Below are positions 33,573-42,677 of a stretch of DNA of 64,000 nt, piece after piece. The stretch spans positions 595,586 through 659,585 of the forward strand of contig NZ_JONL01000002.1 in the NCBI RefSeq assembly GCF_000711735.1. The letters are read 5' to 3'. The translations under genes were made by a program, and so were the position numbers. The notes beneath the pieces are model-generated. The model had not been told where the DNA came from, did not search any database, and saw nothing but the letters and a program-made list of their open reading frames with translations. This DNA comes from Maridesulfovibrio frigidus DSM 17176. GTDB lineage: Bacteria; Desulfobacterota; Desulfovibrionia; Desulfovibrionales; Desulfovibrionaceae. Position 1 is the stretch's first letter. Each line of letters starts with the position of its first letter.

Positions 33573-34949
33573 ATGCATAAAACCAAAGAACAGAAACATC
33601 TCACCCAAATTTTTGCTGAAGCTCTTGCCCGGGTAGACCCATATAAAATCATCACCAATAAGCTGGCCCTAGCGAATGAGATTTTAACTATTCAAATGGA
33701 TGAAGGTAATATTTCAGTTGACCTCAAGGAATTCGAGCGCATTGTTGTTATCGGTGCAGGTAAAGCTACCGCAAAAATGGCCAAAGCTATTGAATATGTT
33801 CTGGGGGACCGCATTGAATCAGGGATAATTTCAGTCAAGTACGGGCACACAGAAAATTTGAAGTACATCAAAACCATCGAGGCTGCTCATCCTGTACCTG
33901 ATGAAAATGGAGTGAAGGCCGCTCACATGATTGAAGAACTTGCCTGCTCAGCGAGCGACAAGACTCTGGTTATCAACCTAATTTCAGGCGGAGGGTCGGC
34001 GCTTTTGCCCAGTCCCATGCATGCAGAAATTGACGGTGAAAAAATTTCCATAACCCTTGAGGACAAACAGGCTGTCACCAAGTCCCTGCTCGCTTGCGGC
34101 GCTGACATCAGCGAAATTAACTGCATCCGCAAACATCTTTCCAACCTCAAGGGCGGGCGACTCTTGCGCTGTATTCGCCCTGCAAGATCTTTAAATTTTA
34201 TTCTCTCTGACGTAGTGGGCGACAATCTAGACACCATCGCATCAGGCATGACCAGCTTTGATCACTCCACATACTGCGACGCAATATCTATTATTGATCA
34301 TTATGAAATAAGAGATAGAATTCCGTCCCATGTACTCAAAGCACTTGAGATGGGTAATAAAGGACAGTTGATTGAGACTCTCAAAAAAGATGAATTTGAA
34401 AAAGAAAGGGCTGAGAATATTCTAATCGGAACCAACCGCATAGCCCTACTGGGTGCGCGTGATAAAGCCGTTGAACTCGGTTATAATGTCCAGATACTTA
34501 CCTCGCGTTTAGAGGGGGAAGCCGCAAACGCCGCAGATATGTTCTGGGCCATAGCGCAAGACGAAAGACAGTGGGAACTTCTGGAAAAAAAACCAGCCTG
34601 CATCATCGCAGGTGGCGAAACGGTTGTTACCATTAAAGGAAAGGGCAAAGGCGGCAGAAATCAGGAAATGGCACTTACTTTCCTGATGAGACTTGGACAG
34701 GACAAACTTAACGGTAAGGATATTCACTTTCTCGCAGCGTCAACTGATGGCAATGACGGCCCGACCGATGCGGCAGGTGGATTCGCAGATAGCGCAATTC
34801 TCGAAAAATCCCGCGAAATGGGGCTTTCCATTACAGACTATCTTAATAACAACGACTCTTATCATTTTCTCGAGAAAGTCGACGCCCTTCACAAAACAGG
34901 ACCGACCAATACAAACGTATGTGATGTACAAATGCTGATTGTTAAATAA
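33573..34949 (+). CDS. Glycerate 2-kinase (MOFRL family)
   Basis: 458 residues of the type 2 glycerate kinase family (GckA/TtuD). Visible: VVIGAGKATAKMAKAIEYVL at about 52-71, VNLISGGGSALLPSP at about 134-148, a KHLSNLKGGRLLRCIRPAR loop at about 190, and the C-terminal MOFRL domain with GGRNQEMALTFLMRLG and ASTDGNDGPTDAAGGF. It phosphorylates D-glycerate to 2-phosphoglycerate, feeding lower glycolysis. Slightly longer than usual because of an insert at about 245-280. Convergent with the next gene. Confidence 0.93.
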   Translation: MHKTKEQKHLTQIFAEALARVDPYKIITNKLALANEILTIQMDEGNISVDLKEFERIVVIGAGKATAKMAKAIEYVLGDRIESGIISVKYGHTENLKYIKTIEAAHPVPDENGVKAAHMIEELACSASDKTLVINLISGGGSALLPSPMHAEIDGEKISITLEDKQAVTKSLLACGADISEINCIRKHLSNLKGGRLLRCIRPARSLNFILSDVVGDNLDTIASGMTSFDHSTYCDAISIIDHYEIRDRIPSHVLKALEMGNKGQLIETLKKDEFEKERAENILIGTNRIALLGARDKAVELGYNVQILTSRLEGEAANAADMFWAIAQDERQWELLEKKPACIIAGGETVVTIKGKGKGGRNQEMALTFLMRLGQDKLNGKDIHFLAASTDGNDGPTDAAGGFADSAILEKSREMGLSITDYLNNNDSYHFLEKVDALHKTGPTNTNVCDVQMLIVK

Positions 34950-34954
34950 GCGAC

Positions 34955-36052
34955 TTAATTCTTTCTCTTTGCCAAATCTTTTTGTACGCGCTGCGGCAAA
35001 ATTGAGAGGAAATTACCCTTAGCAACTTTTAAAGCAACATCGGAAGGTAATGCGTCTAATAGAGAATAATATTTCCTGATTTCCATGGCATAACCTTTAA
35101 ACTGCCCGACGGTATCAGAACCGATCATGAATTTATCAGGAAAGGATTTAATCAAATCAAGCCAACAGGGTTTGACAGTAAAAGTCGACCCCCCATCCGT
35201 AATGTAGTCATTGTAGGCAATCCATGAAAGATCGATCCATAGGCTTGGATGTTTATCCAACATCGCCCCAAGTTTCGCAGTATATTTACCCTGATCAACG
35301 TTCAAATAACGGCTAAGCCCAGCATGCGCCCATGTTAATCTTGTGTTTGGATGTCTTTTAAGAACATCCTCAACTTCATATACGTAAATAGGATCTTTCA
35401 GTTTGTTGCGGGAAGTACAGTTGTTATGAAGACAAACAGGCAGGTCGTGATCTGCCGCAAAATCGTAAACAGCATCAAGAGCTTCATGATTTGCACGCGC
35501 TGTTTCACCGTACGTAAGATTGGTTAGATCATCACGATGCGCAAATATTTCGCCAACTCCATGCCATAGATTCGGGAATGCCTCATACATACGCTTAACA
35601 TGATCAACTGCGTATTTATCCGTTGGATTAAACCCGCATATATATGGATGAAAGCGATGCCGCTCTTCGTCTGGAATCTTTTCTACAGTTTGCGCAACAT
35701 GATAATCAGTACCTGAATACCAGTATGTACGAGAATTGTTGTCCAGATAATATTCGGGAGCTATAGGATCATCTTTGTCCCACTTTTTTACAAGCGGCAT
35801 ACCAGACATCATAATATGCTCGACTCCATTGGCATTCATCGCCTTAAGAAGAGCCTCGGCCCCTTCGGTGCGCTGAATAAAGTCAACATAATGAAAGTGG
35901 GAATCCGCAATAGTATATTTAGGTGCGCCTTTAAGGAAACTATACGAATTATTATCTGCTATTGCAGCGTTGGCATTAAAAGCAAAAAAACCTTGAGCGC
36001 TGTAGGCCAGCGCTCCGGTTGATAACAATTTTAAAAATTTACGACGATTCAT
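34955..36052 (-). CDS. Tat-exported amidohydrolase-2 family protein
   Basis: 365 residues. The N-terminus has a twin-arginine-like signal (NRRKFLKLLSTGALAYSAQG). The mature part is a TIM-barrel metal-dependent hydrolase: ADSHFHYVDF (HxH), a CLHNNC segment at about 200, WAHAGLSRYL at about 239, and GSDTVGQF near 320. Such enzymes decarboxylate or hydrolyse small organics; the substrate is unknown. Tat export fits folding with its metal before leaving the cytosol. It is followed 5 nt later by a glycine-zipper lipoprotein gene upstream on the same strand. Confidence 0.86.
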   Translation of the reverse strand: MNRRKFLKLLSTGALAYSAQGFFAFNANAAIADNNSYSFLKGAPKYTIADSHFHYVDFIQRTEGAEALLKAMNANGVEHIMMSGMPLVKKWDKDDPIAPEYYLDNNSRTYWYSGTDYHVAQTVEKIPDEERHRFHPYICGFNPTDKYAVDHVKRMYEAFPNLWHGVGEIFAHRDDLTNLTYGETARANHEALDAVYDFAADHDLPVCLHNNCTSRNKLKDPIYVYEVEDVLKRHPNTRLTWAHAGLSRYLNVDQGKYTAKLGAMLDKHPSLWIDLSWIAYNDYITDGGSTFTVKPCWLDLIKSFPDKFMIGSDTVGQFKGYAMEIRKYYSLLDALPSDVALKVAKGNFLSILPQRVQKDLAKRKN

Positions 36053-36057
36053 GTGCC

Positions 36058-36489
36058 CTATTCCTTAAGACGCCAAACACCATCATCACCGCGGCAGGCT
36101 TTAGCCATGATCTGTTCGCCACCATCTTCTGTGATAGTCACATCTCTGCATAACTTATTCTGATTCACGTAAGCAGGAGAAGGGGACGCAGTATAAGATT
36201 TTCCCGTATCAGGATTCTTCCAAGAGGTCGTTTCTCCAGACTTACTGTTCTCTAAAGACTTCTCAATTTTTTTCTCGTCTGATTTATCCCATTCATTACC
36301 GACAATGTAACCCATAAGAAGACCGATACCACCGCCGATTGCTGCTCCGGAAGCTTTATTATTGAAAGTCAAAGCTCCAATTGTTGCGCCGGCGAGGGCA
36401 CCAATACCAGCACCGGACTGAGCTTTATTTGCACACCCAGAACCGACCAAAAGCACACACATTATTGAAAATAAAATCATTTTTTTCAT
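36058..36489 (-). CDS. Glycine-zipper lipoprotein
   Basis: 143 residues with lipobox LVGSGC (Cys at about 19), then two glycine-zipper stretches, GAGIGALAGATIGAL and GAAIGGGIGLLMGYIVG, of the OmpA-like/17-kDa surface antigen type. A polar C-terminal domain follows (CRDVTITEDGGEQIMAKACR, with two cysteines that could pair). Likely an outer-membrane lipoprotein. It lies 5 nt upstream of the Tat-amidohydrolase gene, so they may be one transcript. Confidence 0.87.
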   Translation of the reverse strand: MKKMILFSIMCVLLVGSGCANKAQSGAGIGALAGATIGALTFNNKASGAAIGGGIGLLMGYIVGNEWDKSDEKKIEKSLENSKSGETTSWKNPDTGKSYTASPSPAYVNQNKLCRDVTITEDGGEQIMAKACRGDDGVWRLKE

Positions 36490-36573
36490 AATAATAAGCC
36501 TCCGATTATAAAAGTGTCTAAAACAATAGAATAGAGATAGCGCAAGGCAACACTTGGTACAAGTAATATCAAC

Positions 36574-37377
36574 CTAGCGGCACTCTGTTTTACTTGCCCC
36601 TCTATAACATTCCGTCTTCAATGCCTTTCTCTTTGCAGCAGACATTCCCGCTGGCGCAGATTTCCAAGCGTGAAGCGGGTTAAGAGGAATTTTGTTGCAA
36701 AAATCGACTCTACAAGCGGTAAATGCTCCGACATAAGGAGGATAGATCATACCGTTCAAAAACTTCCACGGAAGCTTATTTTTCCAGCTCCACATAGGGC
36801 CGGGCAAGACGGACCTTGTCATTGAAGGTCTATAACCTGTCCCGCCATAAAGAGCGCCCTTCATTTCAGAAGGAGAAAACCAATGAGCTTCACGCAGAGT
36901 ATTCGCAGAAGCCCACGGCCACATTCGACCATGTGTAAAGAAATATATGGAATGTCTATTGAGAAACCCAACCAAAACCCCTCCGGCAGAGACACGCGAG
37001 GCCTCGGCAATAAGGGCTTCAGGATCATTACAGAATTCGAGAACGGTCCAAAGAACGGTAAAATCAAATTCGTTATCATCAAAAGGGAGAATTTCTCCGT
37101 TGCACTGGTAAAGAGCTGCTCTTTTTCCAAGCCTTTCAATTGCAGCATCAAGCATTATAGATGAGTGATCAACACCAGTCACATCAAAACCACTGCGATA
37201 TAAATGTTCTAAAAAAATACCTGTTCCACAGCCAACTTCAAGCAGCTTTCTTTTGCGTCTGGGCCAGCCTGAAATCATATGATCCATCAGATTCACTTCC
37301 TGCTCAAGAGCAAAGCGTCCTTCAGGAGTTCTGAACCACTTATCAAATTTTTCCGCGTCGATTCCATCCCAAGCCAT
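36574..37377 (-). CDS. Class I SAM-dependent methyltransferase
   Basis: 267 residues. SAM-binding motif LLEVGCGTGIFLEHLYRSGF at about 44-63, acidic DVTGVDHSSIMLDAA, and motif II-like LPFDDNEFDFTVLWTVLEF (a Methyltransf_11 pattern). The substrate is unknown. The frame opens 6 nt earlier at TTG, but the ATG at 37377 has AGGG 8 nt upstream. The C-terminus is basic and contains a Cys-rich end (CYRGASKTECR). Confidence 0.85.
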   Translation of the reverse strand: MAWDGIDAEKFDKWFRTPEGRFALEQEVNLMDHMISGWPRRKRKLLEVGCGTGIFLEHLYRSGFDVTGVDHSSIMLDAAIERLGKRAALYQCNGEILPFDDNEFDFTVLWTVLEFCNDPEALIAEASRVSAGGVLVGFLNRHSIYFFTHGRMWPWASANTLREAHWFSPSEMKGALYGGTGYRPSMTRSVLPGPMWSWKNKLPWKFLNGMIYPPYVGAFTACRVDFCNKIPLNPLHAWKSAPAGMSAAKRKALKTECYRGASKTECR

Positions 37378-37517
37378 AAGCAATTCCCTTCATATTTACA
37401 TAAACACCCGTTTCAAAAAACTGAATACTCACACTTCAAAACGAAAGTAAGTGGCCTTTCAAAGACATAGTAGAGTGCTCTGCGAAAAAGAGCCAGTTTT
37501 CTGTATATAAAAAGAGA

Positions 37518-37556
37518 GCGGATTCCGGCCAACCTTATAGGTTGATCGGAATCCGC
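37518..37556 (-). terminator. Terminator downstream of peroxiredoxin gene
   Basis: GCGGATTCCG/CGGAATCCGC outer stem with an inner AACC/GGTT helix. On the minus strand it is followed by CTCTCTTTTTA. Confidence 0.8.
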
Positions 37557-37645
37557 TTTATGATCAGGAAAACCCGCGTACATACGGGGAGGAGAACCTT
37601 ATAGCATCAACTTAGACTGTAATAAACGCTACTTTTTAGGAAACC

Positions 37646-38281
37646 CTATTTTCCGTTAAGCTCTTCGTAGACTTTACCTACAAGCTTTTCGGAAGGAGTC
37701 AGTGTCTTATCACCTGGAGTCCACTTAGCAGGGCAAGCTTCAGCCGGGTGATCTTTGAGATATACATTTGCTTCAACTTTACGAAGAAGCTCATCAGCAT
37801 TACGGCCAACATTGTAGAAATTGACTTCGGAAGAAACCAAAACGCCATCGGGGTTAATGATGAAAGTTCCGCGAAGTGCGAGACCAGTTGCAGGATCATA
37901 TACACCGAAGAAGTCGGAAACTTCACCGGTAGGATCTGCCGCCATTTTGAATTTTACATCCTGAAGCAATCTTTCGTCTGTTTTCCATGCAAGGTGAACA
38001 AATTTAGTATCCGTAGAAACAGAAATAACTTCACAACCGAGTTTTTCAAGTGCTGCATGCTTAGAAGCAAGGTCAGCAAGCTCAGTCGGGCAGACAAATG
38101 TGAAATCAGCAGGGTAAAAGAAAAGAACGGTCCATTTTCCTGCTTTCTGAATTTTCTCAAAATCTACTTCACAAAAGCCGCAATCCTCAGGATCGAATGC
38201 TTCCATAACAAATGTTTCGACTTTTTCGCCAATTATTGCTTCTGGAATGAAATCATCGGAATGCTCGTGTGTACAGCTCAT
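37646..38281 (-). CDS. Typical 2-Cys peroxiredoxin (AhpC/Prx1 type)
   Basis: 211 residues. The peroxidatic cysteine is in ADFTFVCPTELADLA at about 58-72, the conserved Arg region in LRGTFIINPDGVLVSSEV, and the resolving cysteine in HPAEACPAKWTPG near 183. It reduces H2O2 and organic peroxides; this is a major defence in anaerobes exposed to air. N-terminal extension CTHEHSDDF and a CGFCEVDF stretch add four more residues capable of metal or thiol chemistry, which is unusual for Prx1 members. Monocistronic. Confidence 0.93.
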   Translation of the reverse strand: MSCTHEHSDDFIPEAIIGEKVETFVMEAFDPEDCGFCEVDFEKIQKAGKWTVLFFYPADFTFVCPTELADLASKHAALEKLGCEVISVSTDTKFVHLAWKTDERLLQDVKFKMAADPTGEVSDFFGVYDPATGLALRGTFIINPDGVLVSSEVNFYNVGRNADELLRKVEANVYLKDHPAEACPAKWTPGDKTLTPSEKLVGKVYEELNGK

Positions 38282-38529
38282 TGTTTATCTCCATAATTTT
38301 TGAAGTTCAAAATCTTTATTTAATTTGTCCTATAACATAATTCTTTAGTTGCGTGAAAGAACAGTATGAAAAAGTTTTCACCATGTCAACATTAATAGTA
38401 ATCTTTCTCATTAATACCATAACTAGCTGATTATATGGAACTCAGAATAACACTATAAGTAACATCAGCTATTGCTTTCAAATTTTATTTTATGTAATTT
38501 CATCCTACTAAAAAAACGGAGAATACTTA

Positions 38530-41415
38530 ATGACCAATCTTTATGGATTCAATGAAATATCTCGCGAGACTCTGACTGAGCTTAACGGCGAGGTCGTTAT
38601 ATACGAACATGAAAAAACAGGCGGCAGAGTTCTTTCTGTAATTAATGGAGATGAAAACAAGACTTTCGGAATCAGTTTCCGAACTCCTCCGGCAGACAGC
38701 ACAGGGCTTCCCCATATTCTTGAACACTCAGTTCTTTGTGGATCGCGCAAATATCCTGTGAAGGAACCTTTTGTAGAATTGCTTAAATGCTCGCTGCAAA
38801 CTTTCCTTAACGCCATGACCTACCCTGATAAGACCGTATACCCTGTTGCAAGCCCCAACGAGCAGGACTTCCGAAACTTGGTAGGTGTTTACCTTGATGC
38901 AGTTTTCTTCCCAAATCTCACTCCAAATACTTTGATGCAGGAAGGCTGGCATTACGTTCCTGAAGAGGACGGTAAACTCACCTATAAAGGTGTCGTCTTT
39001 AACGAAATGAAGGGAGCGTACTCCTCACCGGACAGCCTTTTATATGAACACACACAGCATTCACTTTTCCCGGACATCACTTATGGTCTGGATTCAGGCG
39101 GTAACCCCGAAGTTATACCAAATTTAACTTTCGAAGATTTCATGAATTTCCATGGAAAATACTACCACCCTTCCAACTCATACGCCTTTTTCTATGGTGA
39201 TGATGACCCTTCCCACCGGTTAAAAATGCTTGGCGAATACTTTGACCAGTTTGAAAAGATTGATCCACAATCAGAGATTGGAATTCAAAAACCTTTCGAC
39301 AAACCAGTTGTTGTGGAAGAAAAATACGCCGCGTCCGATGATGGCGACCAGAAAGCCATGTTCACCTTAAACTTCGGCCTAGGTCATGAACGCGACGCTC
39401 GCATTGATCTTGAGCTTGAAATTTTAGAGGAAGTCCTTATCGGACTGCCTTCATCACCACTACGCAAGGCTTTAAATGATTCCGAACTTGGCGAAGACCT
39501 TGCCGGAGTCGGTCTTGAAAATGAACTACGCCAACTTTACTTTTCGACAGGCTTGAAAGGTATTGAAGCGGCGGACGCACCAAAGATTGAAAAGCTAATC
39601 TTCTCCACATTCAGCGACCTCATAAAAAATGGAATTGACAAAGAAGACATTGAAGCGGCTCTCAATACTATTGAGTTTGATCTTCGCGAAAACAACACAG
39701 GTTCATACCCACGCGGTCTATCTGTAATGATCACAGCCATGACTTCATGGTTGTACGACGCTGATCCACTCGAGCATGTCCGCTACGAAAAGCCAATTGC
39801 GGATCTCAAAGCTAGACTCGCAAACGGTGAGAAGATCTTCGAAGAACTTATTCAAAAACATTTCATAGGCAACAATTACCGCTCCACCGTTCTGATGACT
39901 CCTGACACTCAGGTCGGACCAGACAGAGAAAAACGCGAAGAAGTTCAGCTCGAAAAAGCACGCGCGGCCATGAGCGATGACGAATTCAAAGCCGTTGTTA
40001 ATAAAGCTGACGAATTACAGAAAGAGCAAGAAGCTCCAGACTCTCCTGAAGCCTTAGATTCTATCCCACGCTTAAAAGTTGCAGATCTGGCTAAAGAAGG
40101 CATTGAAATTGTCTCCGAGAAAAAAGGCGAACTGCTTTATCACGAGCTAGACACTAACGGCATCTTATACATGGATTTAGCTTTTGATTTCTCTGGCTTA
40201 CCAGATAGATTACTGCCTTACCTCCCCGTATTCGGGCGCACCCTTCTGCAAACAGGTACAAAATCTACCGATTTCGTAACCATGACCAGACGCATGGCGG
40301 CCAAGACTGGCGGAATTTCACCAGCTTCAATTGTTGCCACAAAACATGGCACAGATGAAACTTTCTCCCGCTTTGTTCTCCGTGCCAAGGCAACAGCAGA
40401 AAGAACTGGCGATTTGCTAGAAATACTCAGCGAGCTTATCCTTGAAGCAAATCTCGATAATCGCGAACGCGTTCGCCAAATCGTACTGGAATCAAAAGCC
40501 CGCATGGAGCAACAGCTCATCCCATCTGGCCACATGATTGCTGCCGTCCGCATGAAAGCAAGATTTAGTGAAGCAGGATTCATCAACGAACAGATGAGCG
40601 GTATATCCAATCTGCTATTCTTAAGAGAACTGGCTGATCGGGTAGAGAATGATTTCGCGTCAGTTGTTGCAGACCTCGAAGAGATTCGCGCAACAATACT
40701 GAATCAGGCGAATTTGCTTACCAACGTCACTCTGGACGGAAAAGCATACAACGCTATAAGCTCAGATCTAAGCGCACTATCTTCCGGCCTCCTAACCGGA
40801 ACCGCAACCACAGCCAAACGCAATCGCCTGCAATACGAAAAAATGGAAGGACTATGCATCCCGGCGCAGGTCAATTACGTTGCTAAAGGGGCTAACGTCT
40901 ACGAGCACGGTTACAAGTATTCCGGGGCCGCACAGGTTGTCAGCAAATACTTACGCACAGGCTACCTCTGGGATAAAGTCCGCGTACAGGGCGGAGCTTA
41001 CGGATCGTTCTCCATGTTCGACCGCACAGCCGGAAATCTCAGCTTCGTTTCCTACCGCGACCCAAATTTGACCCGCACATTAGACACATATGACGGGGTT
41101 AGCGACTATCTCAGAAAAATTGAGCTAAATAACGATGAGCTTGAAAAAGCAGTATTAGGCGGAGTTGGAGATATTGATACCTACATGCTCCCAGATTCTA
41201 AAGGATACACCTCAATGGTTCGCCATTTAAGTGGGGAAAGTGCAGAGTTCAGACAGGAACTGCGCGAACAAGTGCTCGCAACCAGTGAAAATGATTTCCA
41301 CCTATTTGCCGAAGCAGCGCAGTCCGTTGCAGACCACGGAGATGTTGTGGTTCTCGGTAGCAGAAAAGCCATGGAAGAATCTGATTTAGATTTGAAGTTA
41401 GTCGACGTTTTATAG
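38530..41415 (+). CDS. M16C-family zinc metalloprotease (presequence-protease-like)
   Basis: 961 residues. Inverted zinc motif HxxEH in TGLPHILEHSVLCGSRKYPV at about 58-77, followed by a distal Glu region (GVVFNEMKGAYSS at about 154). The four-domain length matches PreP/Cym1/SP3-type oligopeptidases, which degrade small peptides inside a closed chamber. The C-terminal half contains the R/Y pair region (VRVQGGAYGSFSMFDRTAG). No signal peptide, so cytosolic. GGAG lies 10 nt before the ATG. Confidence 0.93.
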   Translation: MTNLYGFNEISRETLTELNGEVVIYEHEKTGGRVLSVINGDENKTFGISFRTPPADSTGLPHILEHSVLCGSRKYPVKEPFVELLKCSLQTFLNAMTYPDKTVYPVASPNEQDFRNLVGVYLDAVFFPNLTPNTLMQEGWHYVPEEDGKLTYKGVVFNEMKGAYSSPDSLLYEHTQHSLFPDITYGLDSGGNPEVIPNLTFEDFMNFHGKYYHPSNSYAFFYGDDDPSHRLKMLGEYFDQFEKIDPQSEIGIQKPFDKPVVVEEKYAASDDGDQKAMFTLNFGLGHERDARIDLELEILEEVLIGLPSSPLRKALNDSELGEDLAGVGLENELRQLYFSTGLKGIEAADAPKIEKLIFSTFSDLIKNGIDKEDIEAALNTIEFDLRENNTGSYPRGLSVMITAMTSWLYDADPLEHVRYEKPIADLKARLANGEKIFEELIQKHFIGNNYRSTVLMTPDTQVGPDREKREEVQLEKARAAMSDDEFKAVVNKADELQKEQEAPDSPEALDSIPRLKVADLAKEGIEIVSEKKGELLYHELDTNGILYMDLAFDFSGLPDRLLPYLPVFGRTLLQTGTKSTDFVTMTRRMAAKTGGISPASIVATKHGTDETFSRFVLRAKATAERTGDLLEILSELILEANLDNRERVRQIVLESKARMEQQLIPSGHMIAAVRMKARFSEAGFINEQMSGISNLLFLRELADRVENDFASVVADLEEIRATILNQANLLTNVTLDGKAYNAISSDLSALSSGLLTGTATTAKRNRLQYEKMEGLCIPAQVNYVAKGANVYEHGYKYSGAAQVVSKYLRTGYLWDKVRVQGGAYGSFSMFDRTAGNLSFVSYRDPNLTRTLDTYDGVSDYLRKIELNNDELEKAVLGGVGDIDTYMLPDSKGYTSMVRHLSGESAEFRQELREQVLATSENDFHLFAEAAQSVADHGDVVVLGSRKAMEESDLDLKLVDVL

Positions 41416-41416
41416 T

Positions 41417-41510
41417 TTTTTGTGCCTCCGGCGGCCAAAGGGGGAAACCCTTTTTGGAAAAAGGGCTTTCCCCCTTTGGACTCCCCTTTCCCAAAAACTT
41501 TTAGTTAGAA
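41417..41510. repeat. GCCTCCGGCGG intergenic repeat, copy A
   Basis: Starts GTGCCTCCGGCGGCCAAAGG, then nested inverted repeats of GGGGAAA/CCC and TTTTGGAAAAAGGG type, ending CCCAAAAACTTTT. Same family as 27047-27105 and, inverted, 41656-41722. Confidence 0.78.
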
Positions 41511-41520
41511 GATCATAAAG

Positions 41521-41556
41521 AAATGGCGGAACTGCTGTATGCAGTTCCGCCATTTT
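41521..41556 (+). terminator. Hairpin terminator after the M16C gene
   Basis: AAATGGCGGAACTGC with its perfect complement (15-bp stem, short loop) followed by TTTT. It may act in both directions. Confidence 0.88.
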
Positions 41557-41655
41557 ACGTTGTGTCTTGAATTTAACTTATTTTGGAAGGGTCTCTCAAA
41601 AAGGTCCGAACCCAATAAACATAATCGCCCGTTCCCCATTTACATTATCTTCCAA

Positions 41656-41722
41656 CTAAAAGTTTTTGGAGGTTCTTAGGACCCTTTTTTCAAAAAGGTT
41701 CCTAAGCCGCCGGAGGCATACC
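41656..41722. repeat. GCCTCCGGCGG intergenic repeat, copy B (inverted)
   Basis: Begins AACTAAAAGTTTTTGGAGG, contains CCTTTTTTCAAAAAGG, and ends GCCGCCGGAGGCATA. It is the same element as copy A in opposite orientation, so the two flank a 150-nt stretch with the terminator. Confidence 0.75.
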
Positions 41723-41734
41723 AACTACGACCTC

Positions 41735-42367
41735 TTAATTAATAAACCCCAAAAACCGCAATCCATCCCGCAATAAAAATAATGCGAAAGTGAAAAGAGC
41801 TAGTCCAAGCACACGCATAATTATCAAATATGTGCGGCTAGACAACAAAGAACGGAATTTACCGGCTAAATATGCAACTGATATCTTTGAACCAATGATG
41901 CAAACATAAAATCCTAAAAGAAATAATATCGGTGCGAGCATTCCTGAATCGCTTGAGGCAAGTACAGTGGGTGCGCCTACAGTTGCCCAGAATATATAAA
42001 CATGCGGATTCATGTAATTTGCTAGAACCCCTTTCTTAAGCGATCCTGGCTTAATATTCATTCCCGGCAAATTTATCGCGCGGGTCTTAAAACAGTCGTA
42101 GCCGAAAAGAGCAACAACTATTGCCCCAACGATGGAAATAACACCCATCATAGAAGGATGGGCCTTCATCCACGACATGGCTAATATTGACATCAATAGT
42201 ATGGGCAGATCGGTAAGAAGCGGTGCAAATGCTACCTTCGCACCCTCTTTGAATCCGTGTGACAAGGTTTGACTAAGTACAAGCGTCAACAACGGTCCGG
42301 GAGTCATCCCTGCGCCAAGTCCTAAAGCAGCCCCTGCGGCCATATATCCTAAAGCATCAGCATTCAT
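41735..42367 (-). CDS. LysE-family amino-acid exporter
   Basis: 210 residues with six hydrophobic segments. The N-terminal signature GAGMTPGPLLTLVLSQTLSHG (split here as GAGMTPGPLLTLVLSQ and TLSHGFKEG) is that of the LysE/RhtB superfamily, and ANYMNPHVYIFWATVGAP carries the NP(K/H) motif of helix 4. Exports amino acids or related metabolites by proton exchange; the substrate is unknown. The upstream 310 nt (42368-42677) hold no gene, only AT-rich DNA with an inverted GCCTGCCTCC-like patch. Confidence 0.88.
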   Translation of the reverse strand: MNADALGYMAAGAALGLGAGMTPGPLLTLVLSQTLSHGFKEGAKVAFAPLLTDLPILLMSILAMSWMKAHPSMMGVISIVGAIVVALFGYDCFKTRAINLPGMNIKPGSLKKGVLANYMNPHVYIFWATVGAPTVLASSDSGMLAPILFLLGFYVCIIGSKISVAYLAGKFRSLLSSRTYLIIMRVLGLALFTFALFLLRDGLRFLGFIN

Positions 42368-42677
42368 TATATTATCTCTGTTCGTTACAAATAGGCTAGA
42401 TTTTGAATTGGGTTTTGGTTGATTTAGTCAGACAACTTTGTAAAACTGCGCATCCAAGCAAAGCAATCATATTGTATAGGTATAAACTGTTTGCCTGCCT
42501 CCTATACAAAAGGTAGTGGGCTTCTGGCAAGATTTCAGTTCACCTGCTTAATTTGCAAAACAGTTGTTTCTGAATTGCGCAATTTTCTGAATCTTACATT
42601 TTTCCGAATCACGATTTTTATTAAAATAGAGTGAACTTCTCTGATTGTCTAAAAGTAGTAAAAAGGAATTTTTAAAT

